A program made the position numbers and the translations under genes. From contig CAMTDV010000007.1 of assembly GCA_947069175.1 (NCBI GenBank), positions 54,765,583 through 54,829,582 on the forward strand: a stretch of 64,000 nt of DNA, given 5' to 3'. Below the pieces are notes generated by a model. That model had not been told where the DNA came from and ran no database searches. It saw nothing but the letters and a program-made list of their open reading frames with translations. Source of the DNA: Scalesia atractyloides. Taxonomy: Eukaryota; Streptophyta; Magnoliopsida; Asterales; Asteraceae. This document shows positions 23,576 through 35,511 of this stretch, one piece after another (positions within the stretch are counted from its first letter, which is position 1; the number at the start of each line of letters is the position of its first letter).

Positions 23576-24768
23576 AACATCAGATTGCTGCTAAGCTGCA
23601 AAAAGGTGTGGATATTTGCTTTTCATTTGGTCCTCTCTTTCCCACGTGAACTCCAGTCCACGCTTAGAGTTCCAACAAACCTTGACGATCGGTATCTTGC
23701 TGTGCCTTCGAGTCTTGGTCTCACGGTCCATGATCTCGATAGGTTGTTCCACAAAATGCAGCTGCTCATCCACTTGAATCTCATCCAATGGAATGACTAG
23801 GGTCTCATCTCATAGACACTTCTTCAGATTGACACGTGAAAAACGTTGTGAACTCCACTGAGTTCGACAGGAAAGTCTAACTGATAAGCTACGGGCCCGA
23901 TACGCTTCGAAATCACAAATGGGCCTACGTACCATGGATTTGGTTTTCCTTGCTTCCCAAAACGAATTACACCCTTCCAGGGTGACACTTTCAGTAGGAC
24001 GCGGTCACCTACTTGAAATTCGAGCGGTTTGCGTCGTTGATCAGCGTAATTTTTCTGTGGATCCCGTGCCGCTGCCATGCGGTTTCTGATTTGTACAATC
24101 TTTTCAGTAGCCTCAAGTATCAACTCAGGACCTGTGAGTTGACTGTCACCGACTTCTGCCCAACAGACCGGTGATCTACATTTGCGACCGTACAATGCTT
24201 CAAACGTTGCTGCCTGAATACTCGTATGGTAACTGTTGTTATACGAGAATTCCACTAAAGGCAGATGGATTTCCCAACTATTCCTGAAGTCTACCACGCA
24301 TGCCCTAAGCATGTCCTCCAAGGTCTGAATGGTCCTTTCACTTTGGCCATCCGTCTGAGGGTGGTAAGCTGTGCTCATATCTAAGCGTGTACCCAACGCT
24401 TTCTGAAGTGACCGCCAAAAGTTGGACGTGAAACGGGCATCTCTGTCTGAAATGATGGACGTTGGCACCCCGTGCCGAGAAACTACTTCTTTAATGTAGA
24501 TGCGAGTCAACTTATCCATCTTATTTGTTTCTTTGGTCGCTAGGAAGTGTGCAGACTTAGTTAGGTGATCCACGATCACCCAGATGGTATCGCAACCACC
24601 CGGAGTTCGCGGGAGTTTAGTGATAAAGTCCATCGAGATCTGATCCCATTTCCACACTGGGATCTCAGGTTGTTGAAGTAGCCCTGATGGCTTCTGGTAT
24701 TCCACCTTGACTTTTGCACAAGTCAAACACTTGCTCATGTAGGTGGCTATATCCGCTTTTATGATGGG
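23576..24768 (-). pseudogene. Tekay integrase and chromodomain
   Basis: The integrase at 23824-24738 has KCLTCAKVK (end of the zinc-binding domain), WDQISMDFITKLP, SDRDARFTSNFW and TDGQSERTIQTLEDMLR: all three catalytic acidic residues are present. A GDRVLLKVSPWKG-type C-terminal domain ends in VHNVFHVS. A single-base shift near 23825 and a stop near 23815 precede the chromodomain (23591-23788: PIEIMDRE, IPIVKVCWNSKRG, FTWEREDQMKSKYPHLF). Chromodomains bind modified histones and steer integration to heterochromatin. The tail is intact apart from the shift. Confidence 0.9.
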
Positions 24769-26384
24769 TCACCTGTACGCGGCTCTAAGGTCTTGATACA
24801 TCTTATCCGAACCAGGATGGAGAGAGTATCGGGATTTGTGAGCTTCGTCCATAACTAGCTTTCTGAGGTTTTCGTAGAGAGGTACCCATATACGATTCAT
24901 GAAATACCGGGTACCATTGGGTTTCACTTCCCAATTGCGTTCCATCTTTCCCACAGATTCGGCTTTGATGTTCTCTTCCCTAATTGCTTCTAGCTGCGCG
25001 TCGCGTATCTGTTCGGGTAACCCAGAATGAATTGTGAACTGTAGTGCTCGTACCCGACGAGGTTTCAAGTGCTCCTTCCGACTGAGGGCATCAGCTACCA
25101 CGTTAGCTTTACCCGGGTGATATTGAATGGCACATTCATAATTGTTCAGGAGTTCGACCCAGCGACGCTGTCGCATGTTCAACTCCTTCTGGTCAAAAAT
25201 ATGCTGGAGGCTCTTATGATCCGTGTAGATTGTGCACTTGGTTCCATATAGGTAGTGTCTCTAAATCTTAAGTGCAAACACAACTGCTCCCAATTTCAAG
25301 TCATGTGTCGTGTAGTTCTTCTCGTGGACCTTCAACTGTCGGGATGCATACGCGATGACCTTATCACGTTGCATGAGCACACATCCCAATCCCTGAATGG
25401 AAGCATCACAATATACCACAAATCATCTGTCCCCTCTGGCAATGACAAAATGGGCGCACTGCAAAGCTTCTGCTTCAGTAATTGAAATGCTGCTTCCTGT
25501 TTGTCACCCCAAGCATACTTGGTGCCCTTCTGGGTGAGTGGTAAGCGGTTGTGCAATCTTGGAAAATCCCTCGATGAAACGTCTGTAGTAACCAGCCAAA
25601 CCCAAAAATTGGCGGATCTCTGTCGGTGTCCTGGGTGCTTCCCAGTTCTTGATAGCATCGATCTTGGCGGGATCAACGTGTATACCCTTTTCATTCACGA
25701 TATGCCCGAGGAACTGAACTTCCCGAATCCAGAAATCACACTTCGAAAACTTGGCATATAGTTTCACCTGTTGAAGTAGTTCCAGCAATAACCGCAGATG
25801 CTCAGCATGTTCTTCTCCATCCTTAGAGTAGATGAGTATATCATCGATGAACACGATGACAAACTTGTCGAGATACGACTTACACACGCGGTTCATGAGG
25901 TCCATGAACACCGCGGGTGCATTGGTAAGACCGAAGGGCATGACCAAGAACTCGTAATGGCCATACCGAGTGCGAAATGCCGTCTTGGAGATATCCTCCT
26001 CCCTGACGCGTAGCTGGTGATAACCGGACCGTAGATCAATCTTGGAGTAGTAGCTTGACCCCTGAAGCTGGTCGAAAAGATCTTCGATGCGGGTTAGGGG
26101 TACCGGTTCTTGACGGTAACTTTATTGAGTTCCCTGTAGTCGATGCACATGTGGAAGGTCCTGTCCTTCTTCTTGACAAAAAGGACCGGAGCTCCCCATG
26201 GCGAAGTACTGGGTCGGATAAATCCTTTTCCCAACAATTCCTGAAGTTGGGTAGACAGCTCTTGCAGCTCTGCTGGAGCTAAGCGGTACGGGGCCTTGGC
26301 GATAGGAGTCGCATGGCTCGCCAATTCGATTTCAAACTCTACTTGTCGATGTGGTGGAAGACCGGGTAACTCCTCTAGAAACAC
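24769..26384 (-). pseudogene. Tekay reverse transcriptase and RNase H
   Basis: From 26384 down: VEFEIELASHATPIAKAPYR and MCIDYRELNKVTVKNRYP (RT fingers), KIDLRSGYHQLRV (first catalytic Asp), LVMPFGLTNAPAVF, FVIVFIDDILIYSK (FIDD catalytic box) and YYRRFIEGFS. Then RNase H, with QRRWVELLNNYECAIQYHPG and NVVADALSR. Breaks: frameshift at the G run 26097-26100, near 25545, and near 25425 (a T run); TAG near 25266; TGA near 24770. The catalytic residues themselves are kept. Confidence 0.92.
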
Positions 26385-26905
26385 ATCGGGAAAGTCACGG
26401 ACGATGGGGATATCTTCATTCCGCTTCTCGTCCTTAGACTACTCCGTGACCAGTGCGAGCAAAGCAAAAGAGTTCTTCTTCCGAAGATACTTCTGGGCTT
26501 GCGTGTAAGAGATGATGTTCGTGACGACGCCTGCCTTCTCGCCTTGCACCATCAAGACTTCGTCGTTAGAGAGCGGAATACGGATAGCTTTCTCGAAACA
26601 GGAACTTCAGCTCGGACGTCGGATAGCCAGTCCATTCCGGCTACCACATCAAAACTACCCAGAGTAGTTGTCATCAGATCAATGGTAAAGGTGTGACCCA
26701 CGAGTTTGAGTTGACAGCCGGTCACTAGATGAGTCACATCTACAGATTTACCATTGGCTAGTTCTATGACGTAAGGGGTCTTTAGGGGTTTAGGTGTGAG
26801 ATTTAGGTTCTTCCTAAAAGACTCAGATATAAAACTATTATCCGCACCCGTATCAAAAAGTACAGTAGCAAAATGATCGTTAAGTGGAAACTTACCGGTG
26901 ACCAC
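26385..26905 (-). pseudogene. Tekay aspartic protease
   Basis: The frame at 26552-26905 has the active-site VLFDTGADNSFIS at about residue 14 and LGSFDVVAGMDWLS near residue 85, the usual retropepsin arrangement. It continues from gag and leads into RT through a linker (26385-26551) with a frame change near 26600. Cuts the polyprotein. Confidence 0.85.
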
Positions 26906-28186
26906 ATTCGAGTCGTTTCTGGCCTCCCCACGGCCTAGTGTGAATGCACGTCCTTTGGCACCTCCTGTGCCACCATTTCCATTGTTGCCATTGTTGTTAT
27001 TATTGTTGTTGTTGTTATTCCCACCATTGTTGTTGTTGCGAAGTTGCGGGCAGTCTCGCTTGAAATGGGCAGTGCTAACGCACTGATAGCATCCCCGGTT
27101 ATTACCCTGCTGCTGACCCTAGTGCTGGTTTTGATTCTGTCGTGACATAATCTCCCCGCGGAAATCCTTTGCCGCGTGTCCTGCTTTGCCACATCGTTGG
27201 CAGCGATTTCCGGCGCAAGGGCCGTGATGATGGAGGTTACAACGATTACATTGCGGCTTCTGACCCGCATAGCCGCTCGAGTTGTGGGTGTTGTTGGCAG
27301 ACTGATTGTTGTGACCCCGATTGTTGGTGAAGTTGTTGGACCGCTTCTGGTTTCCTTGTTGTGGCTGGGCTGATGAAGACTGCCGAGCAGGTGAGTCTTC
27401 AAATTTCCTTTTGTTGTCAGGGACAATTTCAGTCGCACCCCTAGGTGGCAACTTCCTTTGCTCCACCGCCTTATCGGTGAGTTTGTGTCCCAGCCTAATC
27501 GCTTGTTGCTCCGTCGTAGGGTTGCTACACATTACCATGCCCTGGATCTCAGGGATTAGAACCCCAAGATAAAACTCAAGTCGTTTAACGATGGTGTTAG
27601 CCAAATCGGGACAAAGGAACACCAGATCATGATGTCTTGCCGTGTACGCTTCAATTTCTGACCCGACCATCTTGTGGTTCCAAACGCTGTTCCAATTGCT
27701 GAACTCTGTCCCGCGGACAGTATTCCTCCTTGATTAGAGCTTTGAACTCGGTCCAGGCCATTGCGTTCGCCGTAGCAAGTCCACGCGTTTGGACTTGTGC
27801 CTTCCACCAGGTTAATGCCCCATCTTCCAACGTCGAGGCAGCATACATGACCTTATTAGCTTCGAGGCAATTGCACATTTCGAAAACCGATTCAGACTTT
27901 TCGACCCAACGGACCAGTCCTATGGGTCCTTCAACTCCCGTGAACTTGCTCGGTTTCGCATCCAGGAACATCTTGTAGGGGTTAAGACCCCCTCCTGAGG
28001 ATTGAGGATAGGTAGTCAGCGAGAAGGTCTACTATCCAAACTATTAGATTTTCCCATGAAAATTTAATAATGGTTACCTGCTGGTGGGTTAGGAACACTT
28101 GCCAGAGCAGCATTCACGTGTTGTTGGATTAAAGCGGCCAATTCTTCAGCTGACATGTTGAGATTTCCGCGACGACCGGTTGCCAT
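26906..28186 (-). pseudogene. Tekay gag
   Basis: It starts at ATG 28184-28186 (MATGRRGNLNMSAEELAALI) and then a stop near 28064. The main gag domain at 27651-27971 has KFTGVEGPIGLVRWVEKSE and LTWWKAQVQTRG. The frame at 27119-27670 has YTARHHDLVFLCP, a Ser/Gln/Asn-rich linker, and zinc knuckles CNRCNLHHHGPC and CQRCGKAGHAAKDF; the last Cys of the second is Phe. An Asn/Gly-rich run follows at about 26980-27030. Frameshifts near 27650 and 27120. Confidence 0.88.
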
Positions 28187-28445
28187 TTCAGATCTTCGCA
28201 AGACAACACAAACACACACCGATAAGTATATATCCAATATAGTTATCATATTCCACACTTCAATGATCACACAATTTATGTCAACCCAACAAATTACACA
28301 ATCAAAAGGAAAATTCGATTAAATAAATTGTAATGTCTCACAAAATACCAACCAAACATATCAGTTTAATTATAAAATTTCCAAGTTCAAACATAAGTGG
28401 AAACAAACAAACTAAAGGAAACAAAACGGAGATTGGCGAGACGAG

Positions 28446-29080
28446 TTAGTCATCTATGTCTCCATCTCCCAAGTCGCTATCACTGCCGTCTTCCTCTTCA
28501 GCGTTTTCAGCTTCAACAGCCGGGTCCTGTTCCGGCTCTTCTTCCTCCGGATCCTCCTCCGGGTCTTCCTCTGGATCCTCCTCTTCGTCTTCTACCGGCG
28601 CTGGAGGGGCCTGTGCTGGTGCAGGTACTGGGATAGGTGACGCTTGGTTCTGCTCCAGTTCGTGAATCCTCCAACTGGACTCAAGAACTCTGTCTTCGAG
28701 CCAGTCAGCCCTCAGCTGCTCAGCATGAAGGTCCTTAGCTAAAATGCTTCGAACTCTCTTATTCTCATCTTGCTCTTCCTCGAGCTCTTCAGTTTTACCA
28801 GTCAGCTGACGTATCAGCCATCCCTGTGCTTCGACATTCTCTCCAGCTGTTCCTGTTGTTTCCTTAGCACAGCTCTAAGTAGATCGTCCCCCACTCCTGA
28901 AGAGTTGATCGGTTTGACCGGTACAGCGGTGGTTGGACGAGAGGACGACTCCCCTCCTAGAGCGAGTCTTTTCCTAGCAGCTGAGCGTGTCTCCACGCCA
29001 TGAGGTGGTAAGGGTTCGACCATGGGTGCCTTCCCCGGCGCCCTTGATTGTCGAGATCTGTCGGATAATGATGATGACAT
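28446..29080 (-). pseudogene. Leader ORF between PBS and gag of the Tekay element (unknown function)
   Basis: A separate minus-strand ORF of about 210 codons lies upstream of gag. It starts at ATG 29078-29080 with a Ser/Arg-rich N-terminus (MSSSLSDRSRQSRAPGK). A basic middle (ARKRLALGGESSSRP) is followed by a predicted coiled coil (LRKQQEQLERM). After a one-base frameshift near 28840 come more coiled coil (TEELEEEQDENKRVRSIL) and a strongly acidic tail of Glu/Asp/Pro ending in GDGDIDD and TAA at 28446-28448. I do not recognise a domain. It is not in frame with gag, which starts 260 bases further on. It could be an accessory protein or an upstream ORF. Confidence 0.6.
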
Positions 29081-29125
29081 AGCCTGCTGGGTTGGTGTAG
29101 TTAGTTACGAGCTGCGTATATCACA

Positions 29126-29150
29126 ATATATATATATATATATATATATA
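29126..29150. repeat. (TA)n microsatellite
   Basis: Alternating TA run in the leader of the Tekay element. Confidence 0.9.
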
Positions 29151-29278
29151 ATCACATAGAACAATTATAGTATAACACATAACAAGATATCACAGTTTGG
29201 TGCCAACTACGTCTAGTATCGTGTAACAGCTATAGTTTAAGTCTACTTTAAATGCAAACCTGGTTCTCTATAGCTAGA

Positions 29279-29291
29279 GGCTCTGATACCA
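29279..29291 (-). other. Primer binding site of the Tekay element
   Basis: The minus strand reads TGGTATCAGAGCC, a 13-base exact match to the complement of plant initiator tRNA-Met 3' end, three bases inside the 5' LTR. Confidence 0.92.
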
Positions 29292-29294
29292 ATC

Positions 29295-31917
29295 TGTCAC
29301 ACACCTTAATTTCCACTTGCGGAGTATTACCGCGAGGCGTGTGATCAAACCAGAATCTCAGACACTAGCAATGTCGAACGACTCTATATGATTTATTTAA
29401 ACGTTTTCCAAAAACATTTATTGTAAACATGCATAGTCATTTTCAAAGTTCCAAGTTTTCAAAGTTTAGCGGAAGCATTAGAATAAAGTAACGGCCGCCA
29501 AGATAAACGCCAAAACCAAAATCCCAAAAATAATCGTTAATAAAGACTCGATAAAAATGCCTTTATCAAATGCAAAGTGAGTGCACCTAGCGTCCTAGCG
29601 TCCTGAGAAACATGCAAAGAAACAAGTGTCAACATTAAAGAAGAGTGAGTTCACAGGTTTTTATAAGTTCACAAGTTCCGTTTAAAAGATTGTTTTCCCC
29701 CGTTATCCCTAACCCGGGATAACGACATAGTTCCATTATTCCTAACCTGGAATAATAATGTTGGTTCGTAAATAAGTTCAATATTAACATGTAGGTAACG
29801 AGCCTAAAGTTACGTCACGTAAGAGTTCGCGATCGAAGCTGACTGTTGTTGCCTCTGTGTTGCCAGGTCTATCACTGACTATGGCGAAAGTTAGGCCAAA
29901 TTAATCACCCGTTGACCATTCTCGGTCGGCTAGCGCGACTAGCTCGGGTGGGGCTTGTCGGCCCAGTAGTACTACTATAATTTCCCTGCTATCTAACACA
30001 ATACTTAACGATCCAAGAGTTGGATGAAGACTTCCGTGATAAAGCTACTTAGTGACCATAACATACATTAATATTAACTTAGTTACCGAATAGTTAACGG
30101 TGTTAATTTCGCATAACGTAAAAGACTGAGTTGTAGAGCGTATACATGTTTCTCCCCTGTTGTTCAAAACCGGATAAAATAGGAGCCGTAAACTCACCTT
30201 AAATTGCTCGGTTAGATAAACACAAAAGAAGTAAATGATGGAACCGCTAATCACGTCCTAACATGTCAACGGTTTCAAAGTTAGTGTGTGAACACACTGA
30301 CACAAAACCCTACGCATAACTAACATACAGTACGGCACACGTAATAACCAATTCGAAACCATAATCATGCATGCAAAGTATCACCATACAAAATAACGAC
30401 CAAATCAACTTGTCATAAACACAGATAACTCATACAACACTTAGATACACACAAACGCAAGTTATCATGTTTCAGCTTGTACACTCATAACTGGGCTATT
30501 TTCGAGAATTTTTATAAAATAGTTCCAACGTTCCAAAAATTCCAATTCTTTTACAAGAGTTGTCAATTAGACTGTAGATTTTTGTGTAAACTTTCAAATC
30601 CTAAGTCTTTACCAATTATTTATAAATATTTATATACTAGGCTGCAGTCAGATTCGTCGCTTTCTGACTGCAGTCCACGAGAAAAATCATTTAAAAATCA
30701 TCGTTCATCCGATTAACAAAATTCCAGTGGGAGATTTTCGGAAACTCCCGTCTCCAGTTACTGTACAGATTTCGTGACCTAACCCCATACAGACTATGAG
30801 ATCCGACTCGATAAACAACCTACAAATTCTGCAGAATTTACGCAGCTTCAGCTGCTGCATTAAATGACCATTTAAAAATAGCAAATGACCTCAGAAAAAT
30901 ATGAATCCGGTGCCATTTGAAGCGTTTTTCAAAAATACACGTTTTAGGCTTCAGAAAATCCACTTTTAGATAAATAATGATCAGGTTACAGCCAACTGAA
31001 GTTGGCTGTAAATGTCAATCAGCTTACTGTTTTCGACTTTATCGCATTAGGACATGTGTAAACGGCCATGACGCTTAGTTGTATCGATTAACAGTAGGTT
31101 AACTTGTCAAATATCATCTAATATATCAGTATTCATGCAAACCCTAAGCATATATCATGATCTTTATAGATAAAACGCAGCCTACGATTTTAATACTCAA
31201 ACATATCATCACAACCGCAAGGATTCGCATATTCATCCGAACTAATCATACACCACAACACTTTTTCATAATAATATCATACAAGCACATAATCATGATC
31301 AAGACTACACAAAACCTAGTGTGAATCGTAAGACAATTAAACCCTAACTTTGAAACGATGACAATTAGCGAACCGGGACAAGCTTGGAATCGATCCGAGG
31401 GGTGTAGGGCTGTTTGCGCGACCGAGAGAGGGGGGGGGTGCTTGCCGTCGCACACCACAAGGGGTAGGGTTTAGGGTTTGTTATTTTTTTGAGCACCCCA
31501 TGCATCATACGTATACATACATAGAGGCTAGGGGGTGGTTTGGGCTATCCTTGGGCCGCAAGGAGTGTGGGCCGCAAGGGGGTGTGGGTGGCGGGTTGGG
31601 TTTGCTTGGTCGCGAAGTCGAAATGTTTCACAGGCTTGGTTCGGTTCGGCTTATAAATAGAATTTACTAACCGATATTATAATCTGATAAATAACTACAC
31701 ATAATACGACTCGACAATTATTCACAAACGTCTAATAACACGTAGCACGTAATTCAGATACAACCCGTTAAAACTTCCAAACATCGTGTATTCCCTAAAT
31801 ACTAAAGTTAGCGTAGTTATTGCGAGCGCGTAATTTAATTCTCCGAATTAAATTAGCGTAGGGATGAATAACAATAAAGTAGCGCGTTTAAGATACCTGA
31901 AAAGCCGGGATGTCACA
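29295..31917 (-). repeat. 5' LTR of the Tekay element
   Basis: 2623 bp, paired with 20800-23416. The hairpins recur at 30642-30673 and 30986-31011. A TTTAGGG-type repeat is near 31468 and a TATAAATA sequence near 31651. ORFs 30045-30254, 30477-30716 and 31246-31458 fall inside it and are not genes. Confidence 0.92.
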
Positions 31918-32166
31918 TATGAATACACAATAAGGATTTGCGAGTTAACTTAAGTTTATAAATCATGTAACGAATATGTGTACAAGTATACGTATATCTG
32001 TATAAAGGATGCAAATTTCGTATAAATGATTAACTCAATTAAAATCAAAGCCTCGGATTTACAACAATTCGAAATGCGATACGATTACAAGGTAAAGACT
32101 TTCCGAAAATAGAAGCACGATACATTCTTTCTAAAAACGGTAAGCTACAAAAAGTGAGGCGTTACA

Positions 32167-33708
32167 GTTGGCCCAAAGGCTTGATGGGTATGTTAGTGAT
32201 ACCTTTGATAGAGGATTCAGATTGCTGAAGCCTTGAACATTCGTCATTGCTGAGACGATTGAAGCATTTTTCAAACATGATTTATGTGGCTGCTCTAGTA
32301 TCAATGTATGCTTTCTGTGTTTTGATGGTTCCCAATGTAGCTTCCACCACCAAAAGGTTGGATAGCAAGTCTCCTTCAGGTGGTGGGAAGCAGACAAATT
32401 TTCGTTCCCAGGCCTCCAAACGTGGTCGTTTGTGTGAAGCTTCTTCATTAAAGCTCACCATGTTTACTTCATTGCTCTTTTCTTCATCCATCTTGTCCCT
32501 TACCCCTTTCACCAAGTGGGCTATTTCATTGGACTTAACAGCTTCCTCAATTATCTTCTTGAGTTGAAAGCAATCGTTGGTATGGTGGCATTTCTCTTCG
32601 TGAAACTCACAATATTGGGTGAAGTTTTCGTTTCTCTTGCTTTTGGGTAAAGGTCGAGGAGGTCGGACACTATGTTTTACCTATTCGGTGGCCTAGATTT
32701 CTTGTGGGTTTTTGTTAAAGCTGTGAAGTTTACAGTCTTCTATTGGCTTGGAGGGTTCCTGCCTTCAGGCCTTCTTGGATCTGGACCTCTAGAGCGTTTC
32801 TCTTAGGAACCAAAGTTTTCTCTTTTCCTGTAGGGACTGTTACTTTGCCAACTAGGAGCTCTTTTCCTTTGCTCATTAATGTCAACGGCTTCCTCCCTCG
32901 GATGTGAGCTTTAGATCTTTCGAGGGTCTCCTCGAGGGTTTTAGGTAGGCACTTATTGAAGTCACTCATAAGGTACTTGGAGGTGATGGCGTTCATGAAC
33001 TCTGCCATCCTCATCTTTTCGTCGGCACCTACGTAGGTTAACCCTTCCTTCTTGTATTTTTCGATGAACTCTCCAAGACTTTCGTCGTCTCTTTGCTTTA
33101 TTTGGAAAATCATGGTGGCATACTTGACTTACCTTCGTTCTTTTGAAAAGTTGGTCAGAAAACTTTTGCTTAAATCGTAAAAGGTTCGAATGCTTCTTTC
33201 AGATAGGTCGTTGAACCATATTTTGGCAGACCCTACAAGGGTTTGCACAACATTTTGCATTGGACCATTTTTCTATTCTGGTTGCCTCAGTAAAGATTTG
33301 GAGGGGGTCTTCTGGATCCTTAGTTCCATCATATGTTCTTATGTGGGATGGCATTTTAATCCGGGTTTGAAAATCATAATCGGCAATTTGTTGGGAGAAA
33401 CAAGACAAATTGCTGGGTTTGTAAGGTTTAGCAAGAACTTCTTCTGCTCTTGAGGTCGGATTACCATTTGAGGTTCCTTGGTGGGTGGACAACACTTGGT
33501 TGATGAAGTGTTGCCAAGGAAATTGTGCCATCATCTGTGTCATCAACTAGGGCATAAGGTTAAAGCCTTGAAGGCTTTCTGGTGGCACTGTAAAAGGCAT
33601 TCCCATGGAAGAGCTCATTGGTCGCATCTCAAGCCAAAGGCAAGGTGGCCATGGCTTGTTCCCATGAAGTGGCAACGAGAATGGGAACGCTTGAAGTTGG
33701 TGATTGCC
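32167..33708 (-). pseudogene. Tat element gag (C-terminal part) and protease
   Basis: Gag: 33199-33546 (FQTRIKMPSHIRTYDGTKDP) and 32730-33113 (IFQIKQRDDESLGEFIEKY, RMAEFMNAITSKYL), typical of Tat-type gag. The protease region at 32282-32515 has LEAWERKFVCFPPPEGD and TQKAYIDTRAAT, where the catalytic Asp-Thr-Gly reads Asp-Thr-Arg. It then runs through the SAMTNVQG and KPLGQL region to the solo-LTR site. Frameshifts near 33540, 33200, 33115 and 32550-32730. Confidence 0.78.
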
Positions 33709-35511
33709 TGAAGTTCTAAAAGTAGTCAATTAAAAACAATTAAAATTACCCTAGTTCTAGACTCAAAGTTATACTCTAGACTCCTAAATTCGACTAAACT
33801 ACTAACTGGCAAGTGGACCGATCAATTGTAGAAAATCTTAAGTAAGTCCGGATATCGAACCCACGAGACTCCCTAGTTACTTTGACGTCTCTATCTAGAC
33901 TAAATTGACACACTTGTTTATATTTGGGGGGGGGGGGGTTACTAATAATTCTAAATTTGTAATTAAACTAAAATTAACTTAACTAAAGCGAATTAAATTG
34001 GACTTTTAAATTGGAGATTTGATTCAAGGATGGTGGAATGGCTACCTAGGTTAGATTTCTTATTACTATTGAGTGGATCTTTTAATGGATTAATAAAGTG
34101 AATGGGAACTGGGATCTTGAAATAATAAACTCTAAGGAATACCGAACAGGACCCCCAACCCTTCTCGGGAAGACACTTATGATATCCTAAAGGTAATTAG
34201 GTTTACCAGTTTCTAAGATTTCCTTTCGGTTATCTAATATTTAATAAGTACCTAAATTAGCTAGATATCTCTCAATAGAAAGCCTAGACCAACGATGACT
34301 CTTGATTTGATTTAACTAACTCGAATATAGCAAGTAAACTAGAACCGGGTTTTTCTCAAAACCTAACTCTAACAATTTAACTATTTAATTCAGTTAATAA
34401 ATTATTATTTATCAATAATTAATTTTAGTATAATGTTAGGAATTAATTGCATCTTTACTTAATTGTTTTTTCGGTTTATTGGCCAATTATACCGAACGAT
34501 TATCCGAACCTATTAAGACCCGACAATCAACACAAACCTATTCAATGGAAGACATCCAACAAGATTCATGTAAAACAATCAATTAATCAACAATTAACTC
34601 AAAACATGCAAATACATCAAATCAAGTAATCAAAGTTCTTTACTTTATTAAAAATCCCATTAAAACATTATCAAATCAAATAAAGATCAAAACTTTCATA
34701 ATAAAACAATCAAAACCTAGATAGCGACTGAATTTAGCCAAGTAACATAATCTCAAATATGATTAAAACAAGGTTAAAAAATAATTTCATCAAGATTAAG
34801 AACAAGTGAACTACAAGTTAAGAAATTTTGCAATATAACCCGTGTTTGCTTCGATCTCTAAGCTTCTTGCTCCAACTTGATGATTCGATTTCATCAAGAT
34901 TAAGAACAAGTGAACTATAAGTTAAGAAATTTTGCAATATAACCCGTGTTTGCTTCGATCTCTAAGCTTCTTGCTCCAACTTGATGATTCCCAGCCACTT
35001 GAACTTCAACCACAAGCTCTAGAACTCCAGAATTATTGCTCTCTAACTTGATAGTTCGTCTGATTATGTTATAGTTAGAGTTAAACTCTAACTAATATAC
35101 TTATCTTTCACCAAACTGATCAGTTTTCGAAACATTCTGATCAAATTACCCTCTTGCCACCCGCGAGAGGGATTCAGCAGCTGATCACGGGGCACGACCG
35201 GGTTATGATTCTCCGCTTGAATACCAGCCTCTCGCTGGCCACGAGTGGAGCTAGCTATGGCCGTCGCGGGCCGCTAAAAGGTGGTTTCACCCGTCTTTTA
35301 TTCGTTTCTTCTCTCGGCTTCCAACTACGATCCGGCTCGGTTTCGTTCACCATTTCAGCTTATTTTCTCGTCTTTTCAGCTACTTTCACGAACCAAGACC
35401 TGCAAAACATGTTTGGGTTAAAAGTAGATATATTCTTGACAAACTGAAACAAATATCAACTAAAATAATACAAACTGTACATGATAAATGGATGTATTAT
35501 TCAATACATCA
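33709..35511 (-). mobile_element. Solo LTR inserted in the Tat gag
   Basis: 1803 bp, starting TGAAGTTCTAAAAG and ending AATACATCA, flanked by TTGCC at 33704-33708 and 35512-35516. It contains a poly(G) run (about 33925-33938) and a 104-bp tandem duplication. A GGCAAGTGGACCGATC stretch and one on TATCGAACCCACGAG resemble Athila-type LTRs from memory. No internal region, so a solo LTR. Orientation is inferred from that resemblance. Confidence 0.7.
34785..34992. repeat. 104-bp tandem duplication within the solo LTR
   Basis: Two adjacent copies beginning TTTCATCAAGATTAAG at 34785 and 34889. They differ by eye at only a base or two, so the duplication is younger than most of the surrounding decay. 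Confidence 0.92.

Larger units (their letters stand above)
20800..31917 (-). mobile_element. Complete Tekay/Del chromovirus (Ty3/gypsy)
   Basis: Two 2.6-kb LTRs, target duplication TATGA at 20795-20799 and 31918-31922, PBS for initiator tRNA-Met, and gag-pro-RT-RNaseH-integrase-chromodomain in gypsy order on the minus strand. The chromodomain after the integrase places it in the chromoviruses, and its sequence is Tekay/Del-like. The LTRs differ by only a few percent by eye, so insertion is recent. Still inactive: nonsense codons (TGG to TAG near 25266, TGG to TGA near 24770) and several single-base frameshifts. Confidence 0.93.
18408..32166 (-). mobile_element. Solo LTR (gypsy, Tekay-type ends) interrupted by a complete Tekay element
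   Basis: It starts TGTCACACCCC at 18408 and ends GCGTTACA at 32166 (plus strand), flanked by GTTGG at 18403-18407 and 32167-32171. With the nested element (20800-31917) and its extra TATGA removed, about 2.64 kb remain, with no coding sequence, PBS or PPT. That is the size and terminal form of a Tekay-like LTR. I read it as a solo LTR left by recombination between two LTRs. Coding orientation is inferred minus because TGTAACGCC... then begins the LTR. The short ORF at 18919-19143 is not supported. Confidence 0.75.

Noticed and set aside
26898..28665. Plus-strand ORFs rich in Leu/Ser/Pro opposite the Tekay gag and leader ORF
   Set aside because: Mirror frames of low-complexity acidic and Asn-rich coding sequence.
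35154..35447. 97-codon plus-strand ORF
   Set aside because: Lies inside a solo LTR; no domain seen.
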